Below, in pieces: positions 46,449-55,030 of a DNA stretch of 64,000 nt. The notes beneath the pieces were generated by a model. That model did no database searches, was not told the DNA's origin, and worked only from the letters and a program-made list of their open reading frames with translations. The position numbers and the translations under genes were made by a program. The DNA is from Plantactinospora endophytica (GTDB lineage Bacteria > Actinomycetota > Actinomycetes > Mycobacteriales > Micromonosporaceae): positions 186,001-250,000 of the forward strand of contig NZ_BONW01000001.1 of NCBI RefSeq assembly GCF_016862915.1. The letters are read 5' to 3'. The stretch's first letter is position 1. Each line of letters starts with the position of its first letter.

Positions 46449-47555
46449 ATGGCTCGGCAGCAGTGGACGCAGCGGTGGCGTCGCCGGCTCGGTGTGACGG
46501 TGTGCGGGGTGTTGGCGCTCACGGGGTGCACCGGCGAGAGCGGGCCGGATGCGCCAGCGCCCAAGGTGACCACCCAGGAGTTCGCGCAGCGGCTCACCGA
46601 ACACCTGTCCCGCGCGGTCGACGGGGCGCTGGAGCCGCCCGCGCAGGCCACCCCGCCGAGCCACTCTCAACGGGTGGGCTGCGCCGATCTGCCCGAGGGC
46701 GGACCGAGCTGGGGTGTCCGGCCACGAGCCGAGTTGACGGTCACCGCCGGTGAGAAGACCGGGAAGTACCTCGACGACGTGGACACCTGGCTGATCCGCG
46801 AGGGCCTTGCCGAACACGACAAGCGGTTGCGAGTCGACTCGCCCGTCGACGTCCGGGAGATAACCGCCAAGCACGACGACGGCACCGAGGTGCTCGTCGA
46901 GATGGCTCTGGACAGCGGGCGGTTCACGGTCGCGTTGACCGGGCCGTGCACCTGGCCGCCGGATCGGCCCGGCGGCCCGCCGTCCTCCGGGCAACTTCCA
47001 CCTCTTCCGGCGCCGTCCGGCCCGACGCAGACCCGCAGCACGGACACCGCCGACCCGTGCCGGTCGCCGAAGCTCTACGTCTACAACCTCACCTCCCGGC
47101 CCTTCTCCGGCCGGGGCCCGCACCTGATGGCAACGGTCAGATACTCCGACGAACGCGAGATGGAGTACGCCGAGATCCTGCTGCCCAGGGACTGGGAACC
47201 CCGGTACGAGCCGGGCACCTCTGCCCGGAACCTCGACCAGGTGCAACTCCTCGTCTGCGTACGCGTCGAGGCGACCCGGGACTCGCGGCAGGACGTGATC
47301 TGCGAATATGCAAATGAACGGGCCATACTGGGCGGCGGCAGGCCGTTCACCTTCAACCTGTTCGAGAGCGTCTACCAGGTGGCGGTGCGGGAGGCGCGCA
47401 GCGGCAAACTGGTCAGCGAGTTCACCGTGCCGGGGCGGCAGGGCGGCGAGGACAACTGTCCCTACCAGATGAGCTACAACCGGAAACTGGCCAGGGGCAT
47501 CGACGAGACGGCCTTCCAGCGTAGGCTTCAGCCCCTGGTCGAGGCACGCCGGTGA
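46449..47555 (+). CDS. Secreted lipoprotein, function unknown
   Basis: A 368-residue lipoprotein with lipobox LTGC and lipidated Cys27. The mature part has an N-terminal domain with VGCADLPEGG and a C at GPCTWPPD. A Pro/Ser linker (about residues 175-205) follows, then a second domain (LYVYNLTSRPFSGRGP, LLVCVRVEATRDSRQDVICEY). The two-domain build suggests a cell-surface binding protein. I do not recognise the family. ATG at 46449 follows GGGGGAGCG. It converges with hmgA with 24 bases between. Confidence 0.75.
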   Translation: MARQQWTQRWRRRLGVTVCGVLALTGCTGESGPDAPAPKVTTQEFAQRLTEHLSRAVDGALEPPAQATPPSHSQRVGCADLPEGGPSWGVRPRAELTVTAGEKTGKYLDDVDTWLIREGLAEHDKRLRVDSPVDVREITAKHDDGTEVLVEMALDSGRFTVALTGPCTWPPDRPGGPPSSGQLPPLPAPSGPTQTRSTDTADPCRSPKLYVYNLTSRPFSGRGPHLMATVRYSDEREMEYAEILLPRDWEPRYEPGTSARNLDQVQLLVCVRVEATRDSRQDVICEYANERAILGGGRPFTFNLFESVYQVAVREARSGKLVSEFTVPGRQGGEDNCPYQMSYNRKLARGIDETAFQRRLQPLVEARR

Positions 47556-47579
47556 CGGGGCCGCCGCCCTGCTGGGGGC

Positions 47580-48755
47580 TCAGCCGGTGGTGCGGCCGGA
47601 CCAGGTCCAGGCGTACCCGGTGTCCTCACAGGACAGTGCGGGGCCGCAGAGGTCGAGCGGGCGGAACGTGTCGACCATCACGGCCAGCTCGTCGAAGCGG
47701 TCGGCGCCGATCGCCCGGTCCGGGGCGCCGGGCTGCGGGCCGTGCGTGAAGCCGGCCGGGTGCAGCGAGATCGAGCCCTGCTCGATGCCGGAGCCGCGTC
47801 GCGCCTCGTAGTTGCCGCCGGTGTAGAAGAGCATCTCGTCGGAGTCGACGTTGTGGTGGTTGTACGGCACCGGAATCGCCAGCGGGTGGTAGTCGACCTT
47901 GCGGGGTACGAAGGAGCAGATCACGAAGTTCGGGCCCTGGAAGGTCTGGTGCACCGGCGGGGGCTGGTGGATCCGGCCGGTGATCGGCTCGAAGTCGTGG
48001 ATGGAGAACGCCCACGGGTAGAGGTGGCCGTCCCAGCCGACGACGTCGAACGGGTGGTTGGCGTAGACGTGCCGGGTCCAGCCCCGGCGGTGCTGGACGT
48101 ACACCTCGACGTCGGTCTCCTCGACCAGCAGCGGCGCCTCCGGGCCGCGTACGTCCCGCTCGCAGTAGGGGGAGTGTTCGAGGAACTGGCCGCGTACCGA
48201 GAGGTAGCGCTTGGGCGGGCCGATGTGCCCGGACGCCTCGATGGCGAGCATCCGGAGCGGCTCCGGGGCGACCGGCACGATCCGGTACACCACCGAGGTC
48301 GGGATGACCACGTAGTCGCCGGCGGTCACCCCGAGCACGCCGAAGCTGGACTCGACCCGGGCGGCGCCGGACTCGACGTAGAGGCACTCGTCGCCGGTCG
48401 CGTTGCGGTAGAGCGGGGAGGGCTGGTCGGCGACGACGTACGAGATCCGCACGTCGTCGTTTGCCAGCAGGTGCTGCCGGCCGAGGATCGGGTCGGTGCC
48501 GGCGCCGCCGTCGAGCTTGTGGGTACGCAGGTGCCGGGGCTTGAGCGGCAGGTTCGGTACCCGCTGCCAGGCCGGCGGGGTGAACTCCTCGGCGGCCACG
48601 ATCGCGGTCGGCAGGTGGCGGTGGTAGAGCAGCGACGAGTCGGAGGAGAAGCCCTCCTGGCCCATCAACTCCTCGGCGTAGAGGCTGCCGTCGGGTTGCC
48701 GGAACTGGGTGTGGCGCTTCCGGGGAACCTCGCCGACGCTGCGGTAGTACGGCAT
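47580..48755 (-). CDS. hmgA: Homogentisate 1,2-dioxygenase
   Basis: A 391-residue cupin-fold iron enzyme opening the ring of homogentisate to maleylacetoacetate. Iron ligands are in NHHNVDSDEMLFY (His and Glu) and SLHPAGFTHGPQPG (His). DYHPLAIPVPY and NFVICSFVPRK belong to the family. It is somewhat shorter than the human enzyme. ATG at 48755 follows GGGAGGCG. It is divergent from the gene pair that ends with fahA. Confidence 0.94.
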   Translation of the reverse strand: MPYYRSVGEVPRKRHTQFRQPDGSLYAEELMGQEGFSSDSSLLYHRHLPTAIVAAEEFTPPAWQRVPNLPLKPRHLRTHKLDGGAGTDPILGRQHLLANDDVRISYVVADQPSPLYRNATGDECLYVESGAARVESSFGVLGVTAGDYVVIPTSVVYRIVPVAPEPLRMLAIEASGHIGPPKRYLSVRGQFLEHSPYCERDVRGPEAPLLVEETDVEVYVQHRRGWTRHVYANHPFDVVGWDGHLYPWAFSIHDFEPITGRIHQPPPVHQTFQGPNFVICSFVPRKVDYHPLAIPVPYNHHNVDSDEMLFYTGGNYEARRGSGIEQGSISLHPAGFTHGPQPGAPDRAIGADRFDELAVMVDTFRPLDLCGPALSCEDTGYAWTWSGRTTG

Positions 48756-48792
48756 GATCGCCTCCCTTTTGTCCCAGTCACCGGCCGAGAAC

Positions 48793-48807
48793 GTCCGATA
48801 ATCGGAC
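48793..48807. promoter_or_regulatory. Palindrome in the hmgA/48850 divergent region
   Basis: GTCCGAT-A-ATCGGAC is a perfect seven-bp dyad around one base, 38 bases from the hmgA start. It is a good candidate operator for control of homogentisate genes. Confidence 0.5.
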
Positions 48808-48835
48808 GGTGTTGTCCGCTAGTCGTAGCGTCCCG

Positions 48836-48841
48836 TAAGTT
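48836..48841 (+). promoter_or_regulatory. -10 element of the 48850 gene (leaderless)
   Basis: TAAGTT is eight bases before the GTG at 48850. Upstream, GTCCGATAATCGGAC (48793-48807) is a perfect palindrome that could bind a regulator shared with hmgA. Confidence 0.45.
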
Positions 48842-48849
48842 CTCTGTTC

Positions 48850-49713
48850 GTGTCAACGCAGGTGCCCCGGCTCTTCGCCGGGCTGGTCGACGACGCCGCC
48901 GTCTTCCCGCCCGGCAGCGCCACGCTGCCCGAGGCGGTCACCGCGCACCGCCGGCACCGGGGCGCCTGGTACGCCCCGCTGGTCGGCCCACTGCTGCTGC
49001 CCGCCTCGGCGCTGCCCAACCTGCCCGCCCTGCTCGCCGAAGACGAGAAGATCGACGTCGGCGTGATCGGCGACGTACCCGTCTCCGAGCTGTACCCGCT
49101 GCGCGACCGCACCGACCCCCGGATCCGGATCCGGCAGGTCGAGATGGCGGTGGCCAAGCGCGGCGAGGACCCGCTGCCCGGGCTCGCCGCCCTCGCCGGC
49201 CTGCCCGCCCACTTGGACGACGCCGACGTCTACGCCGAGATCCCGCTCACCTGGGGGCTGCTCGGCGCGCTCGACCGGCTGGCCGACGAACGGGTCGCCG
49301 GCAAGCGGATCGCGGCCAAGTTCCGCACCGGCGGGCTGGCCGCCGAACTCTTCCCCACCCCGGTCGAGCTGGCCGCCGTGATCGGCGCCTGCCGGGACCG
49401 GGAACTGCCGTTCAAGCTCACCGCCGGGCTGCACCACGCCATCCGGCACATCGACCCGGAGACCGGCTTCACCCACCACGGCTTCGTCAACGTCCTGGCC
49501 GGCACCGCCGTGGCCTGCGCCGGTGCCGAGGTCGCCGAGGTGGCCGAGACGCTGGCCGGGACCGACCCGCTGCCGCTGGTCGAGGCGGCCAGGTCCCGCC
49601 GGGAGGAGCACCGTCCACTCTGGATCGGCTTCGGCTCGTGCAGCGTGATGGAGCCGCTGATCGACCTGGTCAGGCTGGGACTGGTGAACGGCGGCTTCGA
49701 GCCGGAACAGTAG
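48850..49713 (+). CDS. Uncharacterised VDDAAVFPPG protein of the homogentisate locus
   Basis: A 287-residue soluble protein. Its hallmark is GLVDDAAVFPPGSATLPEAV near the N-terminus. AAKFRTGGLAAELFP, LPFKLTAGLHHAIRH and FTHHGFVNVLAG are likely conserved active-site-like segments with several His and Lys residues. I know similar proteins only as hypothetical genes beside fumarylacetoacetase in actinomycetes. It stands between hmgA and fahA, where maleylacetoacetate isomerase would be expected. A role there is only inferred. Confidence 0.8.
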   Translation: MSTQVPRLFAGLVDDAAVFPPGSATLPEAVTAHRRHRGAWYAPLVGPLLLPASALPNLPALLAEDEKIDVGVIGDVPVSELYPLRDRTDPRIRIRQVEMAVAKRGEDPLPGLAALAGLPAHLDDADVYAEIPLTWGLLGALDRLADERVAGKRIAAKFRTGGLAAELFPTPVELAAVIGACRDRELPFKLTAGLHHAIRHIDPETGFTHHGFVNVLAGTAVACAGAEVAEVAETLAGTDPLPLVEAARSRREEHRPLWIGFGSCSVMEPLIDLVRLGLVNGGFEPEQ

Positions 49714-49769
49714 CTCGCAGGTCGGGACAGCGGCTTCGAGCCGGAACAGTAGCTCGCAGGTCGGGACAG
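49692..49769 (+). repeat. Two exact 39-bp copies spanning a stop codon
   Basis: The unit starts CGGCTTCGAGCCGGAACAG with the TAG stop next and occurs at 49692-49730 and 49731-49769. A third, partial copy follows. Since 39 is divisible by three, the second TAG is in frame with the first. Confidence 0.95.
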
Positions 49770-49820
49770 TAGCTTCGGGCCGGGACACCAGCCCCGGGCC
49801 GGGACAGTGGAGGAGATGGC

Positions 49821-51026
49821 GTGACCTGGGTGGCGGAGGCGGCGGGATCGGCGTACGGGGTGCACAACCTGCCGTACGGGGTCTTCCGGTCGGCGGGGCG
49901 GTCGCCCCGGATCGGCGTACGGGTCGGGGACTTCGTCCTGGACCTCGACGGTGCGGAGGCGGCCGGGCTGGTGCTGGCCGGTGACGCGCTGCGGCAGCCG
50001 ACGCTGAACGCGTTCCTGGCGCTCGGCCGGGCGCAGTGGACCACCGTCCGGACCCGGATCGTCGAACTGCTGACCGCCGAGGAGCACCGGGCGGCGGTGC
50101 AGCCGCTGCTGGTCCCGTTGGACCAGGTCGAACTGGTGCTGCCGTTCGAGGTCGGCGACTACGTCGACTTCTACTCCTCCGAGCACCACGCCAGCAACGT
50201 CGGGCAGATCTTCCGCCCCGGCGGCCAGTCGCTGCTGCCCAACTGGCGGCACCTGCCGGTCGGCTACCACGGTCGGGCCGGCACGGTGGTGGCCTCCGGT
50301 ACCCCGGTGGTCCGCCCGATGGGCCAGCGCAACACCCCGGACGGCCCCGTGTACGGGCCGTCGACCCGGCTGGACATCGAGGCCGAGGTCGGCTTCGTGG
50401 TCGGCGTACCGTCGCCGCTGGGCGGGCGGGTCGGGGTCGACGACTTCGCCGCGCACGTCTTCGGGGTGGTGCTGCTCAACGACTGGTCGGCCCGGGACAT
50501 CCAGGCCTGGGAGTACCAGCCGCTGGGGCCGTTCCTCGGCAAATCGTTCTGCACCTCGATCTCGCCCTGGGTGGTGCCGTTGGAGGCGCTGGCCGACGCC
50601 TGGGTGCCGGCGCCGGCGCAGGAGCCGGCGGTGCTCGACTACCTGCGGGACGTACCGCACCTGGGGCTGGACCTGCGGCTGACGGTGGACTGGAACGGCA
50701 CCCGGGTCAGCGAGCCGCCGTTCGCCGGGATGTACTGGACGCCGGCCCAGCAGCTCGCGCACCTGACCGTGAACGGCGCGGCACTGCGTACCGGTGATCT
50801 CTACGCCTCCGGCACGGTCTCCGGACCCCGGCGCGACCAGGTCGGCTCGTTCCTGGAACTGACCTGGGGCGGGGCCGAGAAGGTACTGCTCGCCGACGGC
50901 TCGACCCGGACCTTCCTGGCGGACGGCGACACGGTCACCATCGGCGCCACCGCGCCCGGGCCGGACGGCACCACGGTCGGCCTGGGCGAGGTGGTCGGCA
51001 CGATCGCCCCGGCCCGCCCGGACTGA
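49821..51026 (+). CDS. fahA: Fumarylacetoacetase
   Basis: A 401-residue hydrolase ending tyrosine breakdown with fumarate and acetoacetate. The N-terminal SH3-like part is FGVHNLPYGVF-like (GVHNLPYGVFRSAG), and the active-site region is DYVDFYSSEHHASNVGQIF. Metal ligands are in IEAEVGFVV and LLNDWSARDIQAWEYQPLG. GTG at 49821 follows GGAGGAGATGG. It lies 107 bases after the VDDAAVFPPG gene across the 39-bp repeat, probably in one operon. Confidence 0.94.
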   Translation: MTWVAEAAGSAYGVHNLPYGVFRSAGRSPRIGVRVGDFVLDLDGAEAAGLVLAGDALRQPTLNAFLALGRAQWTTVRTRIVELLTAEEHRAAVQPLLVPLDQVELVLPFEVGDYVDFYSSEHHASNVGQIFRPGGQSLLPNWRHLPVGYHGRAGTVVASGTPVVRPMGQRNTPDGPVYGPSTRLDIEAEVGFVVGVPSPLGGRVGVDDFAAHVFGVVLLNDWSARDIQAWEYQPLGPFLGKSFCTSISPWVVPLEALADAWVPAPAQEPAVLDYLRDVPHLGLDLRLTVDWNGTRVSEPPFAGMYWTPAQQLAHLTVNGAALRTGDLYASGTVSGPRRDQVGSFLELTWGGAEKVLLADGSTRTFLADGDTVTIGATAPGPDGTTVGLGEVVGTIAPARPD

Positions 51027-51258
51027 CCTCGGCGCCGGCCGCGATTCCGCTGCGTGCGGCACCGGCAGCTTCTGGTTCCGCCCAGCGTACGCACAGCCGG
51101 TGCCCAGTCGGCGTTCAGACAGTTCGGTACCGACCGGTCGGACGAAGTGTGCGATTGAGCAGCCGGAGCGAGTAACAGGATCGCTTCATCACGCGTTGAC
51201 TTACCCGGACGGTGACAAACCCGTCATCAAGTGTGATTCACCTTGAAAGGGTACGAAC

Positions 51259-51456
51259 ATGTTCAACGCGGAAGTTGCTCGCTGGCGAAAGAGCAGCCGT
51301 TCCAACGACCAGGGACTCTGCATCGAGGTGGCCGACAACCTGCCCGGGGTGGTCGGCGTGCGTGACTCGAAGGACCCGGACCCGGTGCTGTCGTTCGAGC
51401 CGGGCAGTTGGGCGGCGTTCGTGGCCGCGACCAGGACGGGCGCGTTCGGAAGCTGA
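51259..51456 (+). CDS. DUF397 protein
   Basis: A 65-residue protein with the family pattern WRKSSRSNDQGLCIEVADN, VGVRDSKDPDPVL and SWAAFVAATRTG. Such proteins usually accompany an XRE-type regulator (as BldB/Scr-type pairs in Streptomyces) and bind it. No such regulator is adjacent here, so it is an orphan. ATG at 51259 follows GAAAGGG. TTGACT at 51197 is a -35 candidate. Confidence 0.9.
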   Translation: MFNAEVARWRKSSRSNDQGLCIEVADNLPGVVGVRDSKDPDPVLSFEPGSWAAFVAATRTGAFGS

Positions 51457-51464
51457 GTGAGACA

Positions 51465-51500
51465 ACCGCGCGGTTCCGGACACCGCTGGAACCGCGCGGT
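51465..51500 (+). terminator. Terminator after the DUF397 gene
   Basis: ACCGCGCGGTTCC and GGAACCGCGCGGT form a perfect 13-bp stem with a ten-base loop eight bases after the stop codon. No T-tract follows. Confidence 0.75.
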
Positions 51501-51613
51501 CACGGGGAGTCGACACCCGCCCGCGTCTCCCTGTCACGTTCTGATCACTCTGCGGCGGCCCGGGCTGTGCCCCGCCCTCTCCGCGCCGTACCGTGGTACG
51601 GGGGGAGGCGCCC

Positions 51614-52216
51614 ATGTCGACCGTGGCGTTCAGCCGGCTGATCGAGGCACCGGCCGACGAGCTGTGGCGGGTCTTCACCGACCTGCCCGCGCGACCCCGA
51701 TGGCTCTGCCAGGTCGACGAGGTCGAGGTGCTCGCCCGAAACGGCGAGCTGCTCCCCTACAACGGATCGGCAGGACGGGACGGTTCGGTGGGGCGCGGCG
51801 AGTGCGGCGTTACGGCCGGGGTCGGTGTCGGCACCGTCTGGCGGGAGAGCCGTAGCGGACCCGACGGCACCGTGGCGATCGAGGAGTTCACGGTCCTGGA
51901 GGCGGTACCGCCGCGCCGGCTCGTGGTCAGCTCCTCCGGCAACGGGGTGGACTACCTGACGACGTACACCTTCTCGCCGGTCCAGGCGCGGAGGCCGGGC
52001 CGGGGTCGGCGGGGCGCGGCGCGACGGGCCGGCCCGAGCCGCACGGTCGTCACGGTCAACCACGAGGGCGTACCGACCGCCCGGTACGGCCGGCTGCTGG
52101 CCGTGATCTTCGGCGGGCTCGCCGCGCGGGCCGGTGAGGGCACGCTGCGTCGGGACCTGGCCGACCTGGCCACCGCCACCGTCCCCGGCCGGATCGACCC
52201 CGCCGTCGCCGCCTGA
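51614..52216 (+). CDS. SRPBCC (START-like) superfamily protein
   Basis: A 200-residue protein with the helix-grip pattern: FSRLIEAPADELWRVFTDLPARPRWL at the start, GTVWRES and EFTVLEAVPPRRLVVSS in the middle, and a long C-terminal helix (YGRLLAVIFGGLAARAGEGTLRRDLADL). It should bind a hydrophobic ligand; an Arg-rich insertion ([18 protein letters not shown]) is unusual. The ATG at 51614 follows GGGGGAGG. A degenerate stop-codon repeat follows the gene. Confidence 0.8.
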   Translation: MSTVAFSRLIEAPADELWRVFTDLPARPRWLCQVDEVEVLARNGELLPYNGSAGRDGSVGRGECGVTAGVGVGTVWRESRSGPDGTVAIEEFTVLEAVPPRRLVVSSSGNGVDYLTTYTFSPVQARRPGRGRRGAARRAGPSRTVVTVNHEGVPTARYGRLLAVIFGGLAARAGEGTLRRDLADLATATVPGRIDPAVAA

Positions 52217-52416
52217 GCCCCCGCTCCGCGCTGCCTGAGCCACCCGCGCTGCCCCCTGAGCCGCTTGAGCTACCCGCCCCGCCCCCGCTGCTTGAGTCAC
52301 CCGCGCCGCCCTCGCTGCTTGAGCTGCCCGCGCCGCCTCCTGAGCCGTTCGAACTGCCGACCCGGCGCTGCTTGAGCCACCGCGCCGCCCGAGCTGTGCT
52401 AGCCGCCTGAGCTGGC
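52211..52416 (+). repeat. Degenerate tandem repeat grown from a stop codon
   Basis: The stop context GCCTGAGCC at 52211-52219 recurs about nine times as GCCTGAGCC or GCTTGAGYYACCCG within 200 bases, alternating with CGCGCCGCC. It occupies most of the gap between the 51614 and 52506 genes, which otherwise holds a TAGGGT -10 candidate at 52480. Confidence 0.75.
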
Positions 52417-52505
52417 CGGGCGCGGCCGGCCGGGGTACCGGATCACGTACCTGCCAGGCGGCGGCCGGCCGGCGGCCGATAGGGTTCCGGCGGAGGTGTC
52501 CGGGC

Positions 52506-53831
52506 ATGGCAACGCCGAACGGCGCGCGGAACTGGCCGCGGACGGCGGTCACCATCGCGGTGGCGGTGCTGCTCGTGGTCGGGTCCGCCGTCATCGTCCA
52601 CCGGGTGCTGGCGCCGGCCGAGGTGAGCACCCCGGCCCGGGCCGACTATCCGGCCCCGGTGACCGCCCGACCCGGTGTGGTCGGCACCCTCAACGCGGCA
52701 CCGCTGATCGTCGACGACCGGATCCGGGTCTACGGCACCACCCGAGGGGTCCGGGCCGACCTGCCGGTCGACGCGCCGACCCGACGCACGCCGTACTGGT
52801 CGTACCGGCGCTGGCCGGCCCAGTTGGCCGGAGTGGTGGCCGACGGCGGGACCGTGCTGACCCGCTGGTCCGACGGCGAACTGGTGGCGCTGGAGGCCAG
52901 CAGCGGCACGGTCCGCTGGCACGCCACCGGACCCCGGCCGGGGCACGGCTACCTCGGCCGGCGTACCGGCGCCGCCACCGTCTACGCCCCGACCGGCCTC
53001 TACACCGCGCGCAGTTCGGCGGGGCGGCCCGTGCTGGTGGTCGGCGGAACGGCCGACCGGCGTGGAATCGACCTCGACTCCGGCCGGGAACTCTGGCGCC
53101 TCGCCGCCGATCCGGCCTGCCGGGACGGCGGTCCGGACGACGAGGCCGCAGCCGGGACAGGGCAGGGGCTGACCACCGCCGACGGTCTGTTCGCCGTCCT
53201 GGACACCTGCGCCGGGTCGCGGGAGGTCGAGTTCCACGACGTCGCCACCGGTACCCTCGCCGGGCGCTGGCGCCCCGACGAGTCGGGCCAGCCGGTCGAG
53301 GTCGTCCCGGTCGGCTGCGCCGCCGGCCGCTCCGGCTGCCGGGCGCTGCGTACCGTCGCCGGGGGCGTGACCCGGGGCTGGCTGGTCGAGGGCGGTCGTC
53401 CGGTACCGGCCCCGGCGCTGGACGATCCGGCGGCCGTACTCGTCGGCGAGGTCGCGGTGGCTCCGGGCGGGACCGGGCTGGTGGCCCGCTCGGTGCGTAC
53501 CGGTGCCGAGCCTGGGAGTGCCGGTCACGAGGTGCGGGAGTTGTGGCGCTGGTCCGACACCGGCCCGGCCCGGCTGATCGCCGCCCAACCGGGCCGGGTG
53601 CACCTGCGTACCGCCGGAGGTGACCTGGTCACCCTCGACGCGGCGACCGGCGCGGAACGGTCCCGTTTCCCGTTCACGTACGGGCGGGACTCGACCACCT
53701 GGTCGCCCGGGTTCGCGTACGCCGCCAGCGGCTTCGTCGCGGTGGAACGGCTCGCCGAGCCGGTGGACCCGACCGCCGGGGACGACCGCTACTACCTGGC
53801 CGCCCAGCCGGTGATCCTGGCCGGCACCTGA
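52506..53831 (+). CDS. Membrane-anchored PQQ-type beta-propeller protein
   Basis: A 441-residue protein with one membrane helix near residues 13-32 and a large outer domain. Repeated segments of the kind GELVALEASSGTVRWHATG, GIDLDSGRELWRLA and DLVTLDAATGAERSRF mark PQQ-like propeller blades. No PQQ-enzyme active site is apparent, so it is likely a binding or scaffold protein. ATG at 52506 follows GCGGAGG. A related gene lies at 61396. Confidence 0.8.
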   Translation: MATPNGARNWPRTAVTIAVAVLLVVGSAVIVHRVLAPAEVSTPARADYPAPVTARPGVVGTLNAAPLIVDDRIRVYGTTRGVRADLPVDAPTRRTPYWSYRRWPAQLAGVVADGGTVLTRWSDGELVALEASSGTVRWHATGPRPGHGYLGRRTGAATVYAPTGLYTARSSAGRPVLVVGGTADRRGIDLDSGRELWRLAADPACRDGGPDDEAAAGTGQGLTTADGLFAVLDTCAGSREVEFHDVATGTLAGRWRPDESGQPVEVVPVGCAAGRSGCRALRTVAGGVTRGWLVEGGRPVPAPALDDPAAVLVGEVAVAPGGTGLVARSVRTGAEPGSAGHEVRELWRWSDTGPARLIAAQPGRVHLRTAGGDLVTLDAATGAERSRFPFTYGRDSTTWSPGFAYAASGFVAVERLAEPVDPTAGDDRYYLAAQPVILAGT

Positions 53832-53832
53832 G

Positions 53833-53880
53833 CGGGTCAGGTCCGGCGGGTCAGGTCCGGCGGGTCAGGTCCGGCGGGTC
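53833..53880. repeat. 14-bp tandem repeat at the aminotransferase stop
   Basis: CGGGTCAGGTCCGG occurs three times in exact tandem (53833, 53847, 53861) with a fourth partial copy running into the stop codon of the minus-strand aminotransferase gene. Confidence 0.95.
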
Positions 53881-55030
53881 AGGACTGGTTGGTCAACTGG
53901 TCGGCCACCGCGAGGAAGGCGTCGTTCTCCGCCGGGGTGCCGATGGTGACGCGTACGCCCTCACCGGCGAAGGGGCGGACGATGATGCCCCGCGCCTCGC
54001 AGTCCTGGGCGAACGGCACCGAACGGTCGCGCAGCGGCAACCAGACGAAGTTCGCCTGGCTCTCCGGCACGCCTCCGCCGGCCGGGTCGGCCGGCAGCCG
54101 CTTCCGCAGCGCCTCGGTCACCCGGTCCCGCTCGGCGATCACCAGCGCACAGCGCCGGTGCACCTCGTCGGCCTGGGCGAGCGCGGCCAGCGCCCCCGCC
54201 TGGGCGGCCAGGCTGGTGGAGAACGGGGTGACCACCTTGCGTACCGCCGCCGCCACCTCCGGCTGCCCGACCAGGAAGCCGATCCGCAGCCCGGCCAGCC
54301 CCCACGCCTTGGAGAGGGTGCGCAGCACCACCACGTTCGGCCGGTCGCCGTAGGCCGCCAGGCCGTCCGGCACCTCCGGGTCGGTGACGAACTCGCGGTA
54401 CGCCTCGTCGAGCACCACCAGCACGTCGTCCGGCACGGCGGCGAGGAACCGGTCCAGCTCCGCGCGGCGCAGGCTGGTCCCGGTCGGGTTGTTCGGGTTG
54501 CAGACCAGGATCAGCCGGGTCCGGTCGGTCACCGCCGCCGCCATCGCGGTCAGGTCGTGCCCGTGGCCGGCGGTGTTCGGCACCCGCACGCTGGTCGCGC
54601 CGCTGGTCGCCGCGATGATCGGGTACGCCTCGAAGGAGCGCCACGAGTAGACGACCTCGTCACCGGGCAGGCAGGTGGCGCGTACCAGGTGCTCGGCCAG
54701 CGCCACCGACCCGCAGCCGGTGGCGATCCGGTCCGCCGCCACCCCGTACCGTTCGGCCAGCGCGGCCCGCAGTGCGAGTACGCCCATGTCCGGGTAGCGG
54801 TGCACCCCGGCCACCGCCTCGGCGACCGCCTCCACCACCCCGGGCAGCGGTCCGTACGGCACCTCGTTGCTGGCCAGCTTGATCGCTTCCGGCAGGCCCA
54901 GTTCCCGGGCCAGGTCCGCCGGACTGCGCCCGGGTACGTAGTTCGGCAGCGCGTCCAGGTCGGCGCGGGTCAGCCGGGGTGCCCCGGCCCGCCGCTCGGG
55001 GCCGGGGGTGGAACTGGTCGGACCGGTCAT
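53879..55030 (-). CDS. Aromatic amino acid / histidinol-phosphate aminotransferase
   Basis: A 383-residue PLP enzyme of the HisC/Pat group. KLASNEVPYGPLPGV, CNPNNPTGTSL, DEAYREF and the PLP lysine in LRTLSKAWGLAGLRIGF are visible. ATG at 55030 overlaps the RDD gene stop (ATGA). Since hpd lies four genes upstream on the same strand, it may convert tyrosine or phenylalanine to the keto acid used by Hpd. A role in histidine synthesis is less likely, with no his genes near. Confidence 0.88.
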   Translation of the reverse strand: MTGPTSSTPGPERRAGAPRLTRADLDALPNYVPGRSPADLARELGLPEAIKLASNEVPYGPLPGVVEAVAEAVAGVHRYPDMGVLALRAALAERYGVAADRIATGCGSVALAEHLVRATCLPGDEVVYSWRSFEAYPIIAATSGATSVRVPNTAGHGHDLTAMAAAVTDRTRLILVCNPNNPTGTSLRRAELDRFLAAVPDDVLVVLDEAYREFVTDPEVPDGLAAYGDRPNVVVLRTLSKAWGLAGLRIGFLVGQPEVAAAVRKVVTPFSTSLAAQAGALAALAQADEVHRRCALVIAERDRVTEALRKRLPADPAGGGVPESQANFVWLPLRDRSVPFAQDCEARGIIVRPFAGEGVRVTIGTPAENDAFLAVADQLTNQS

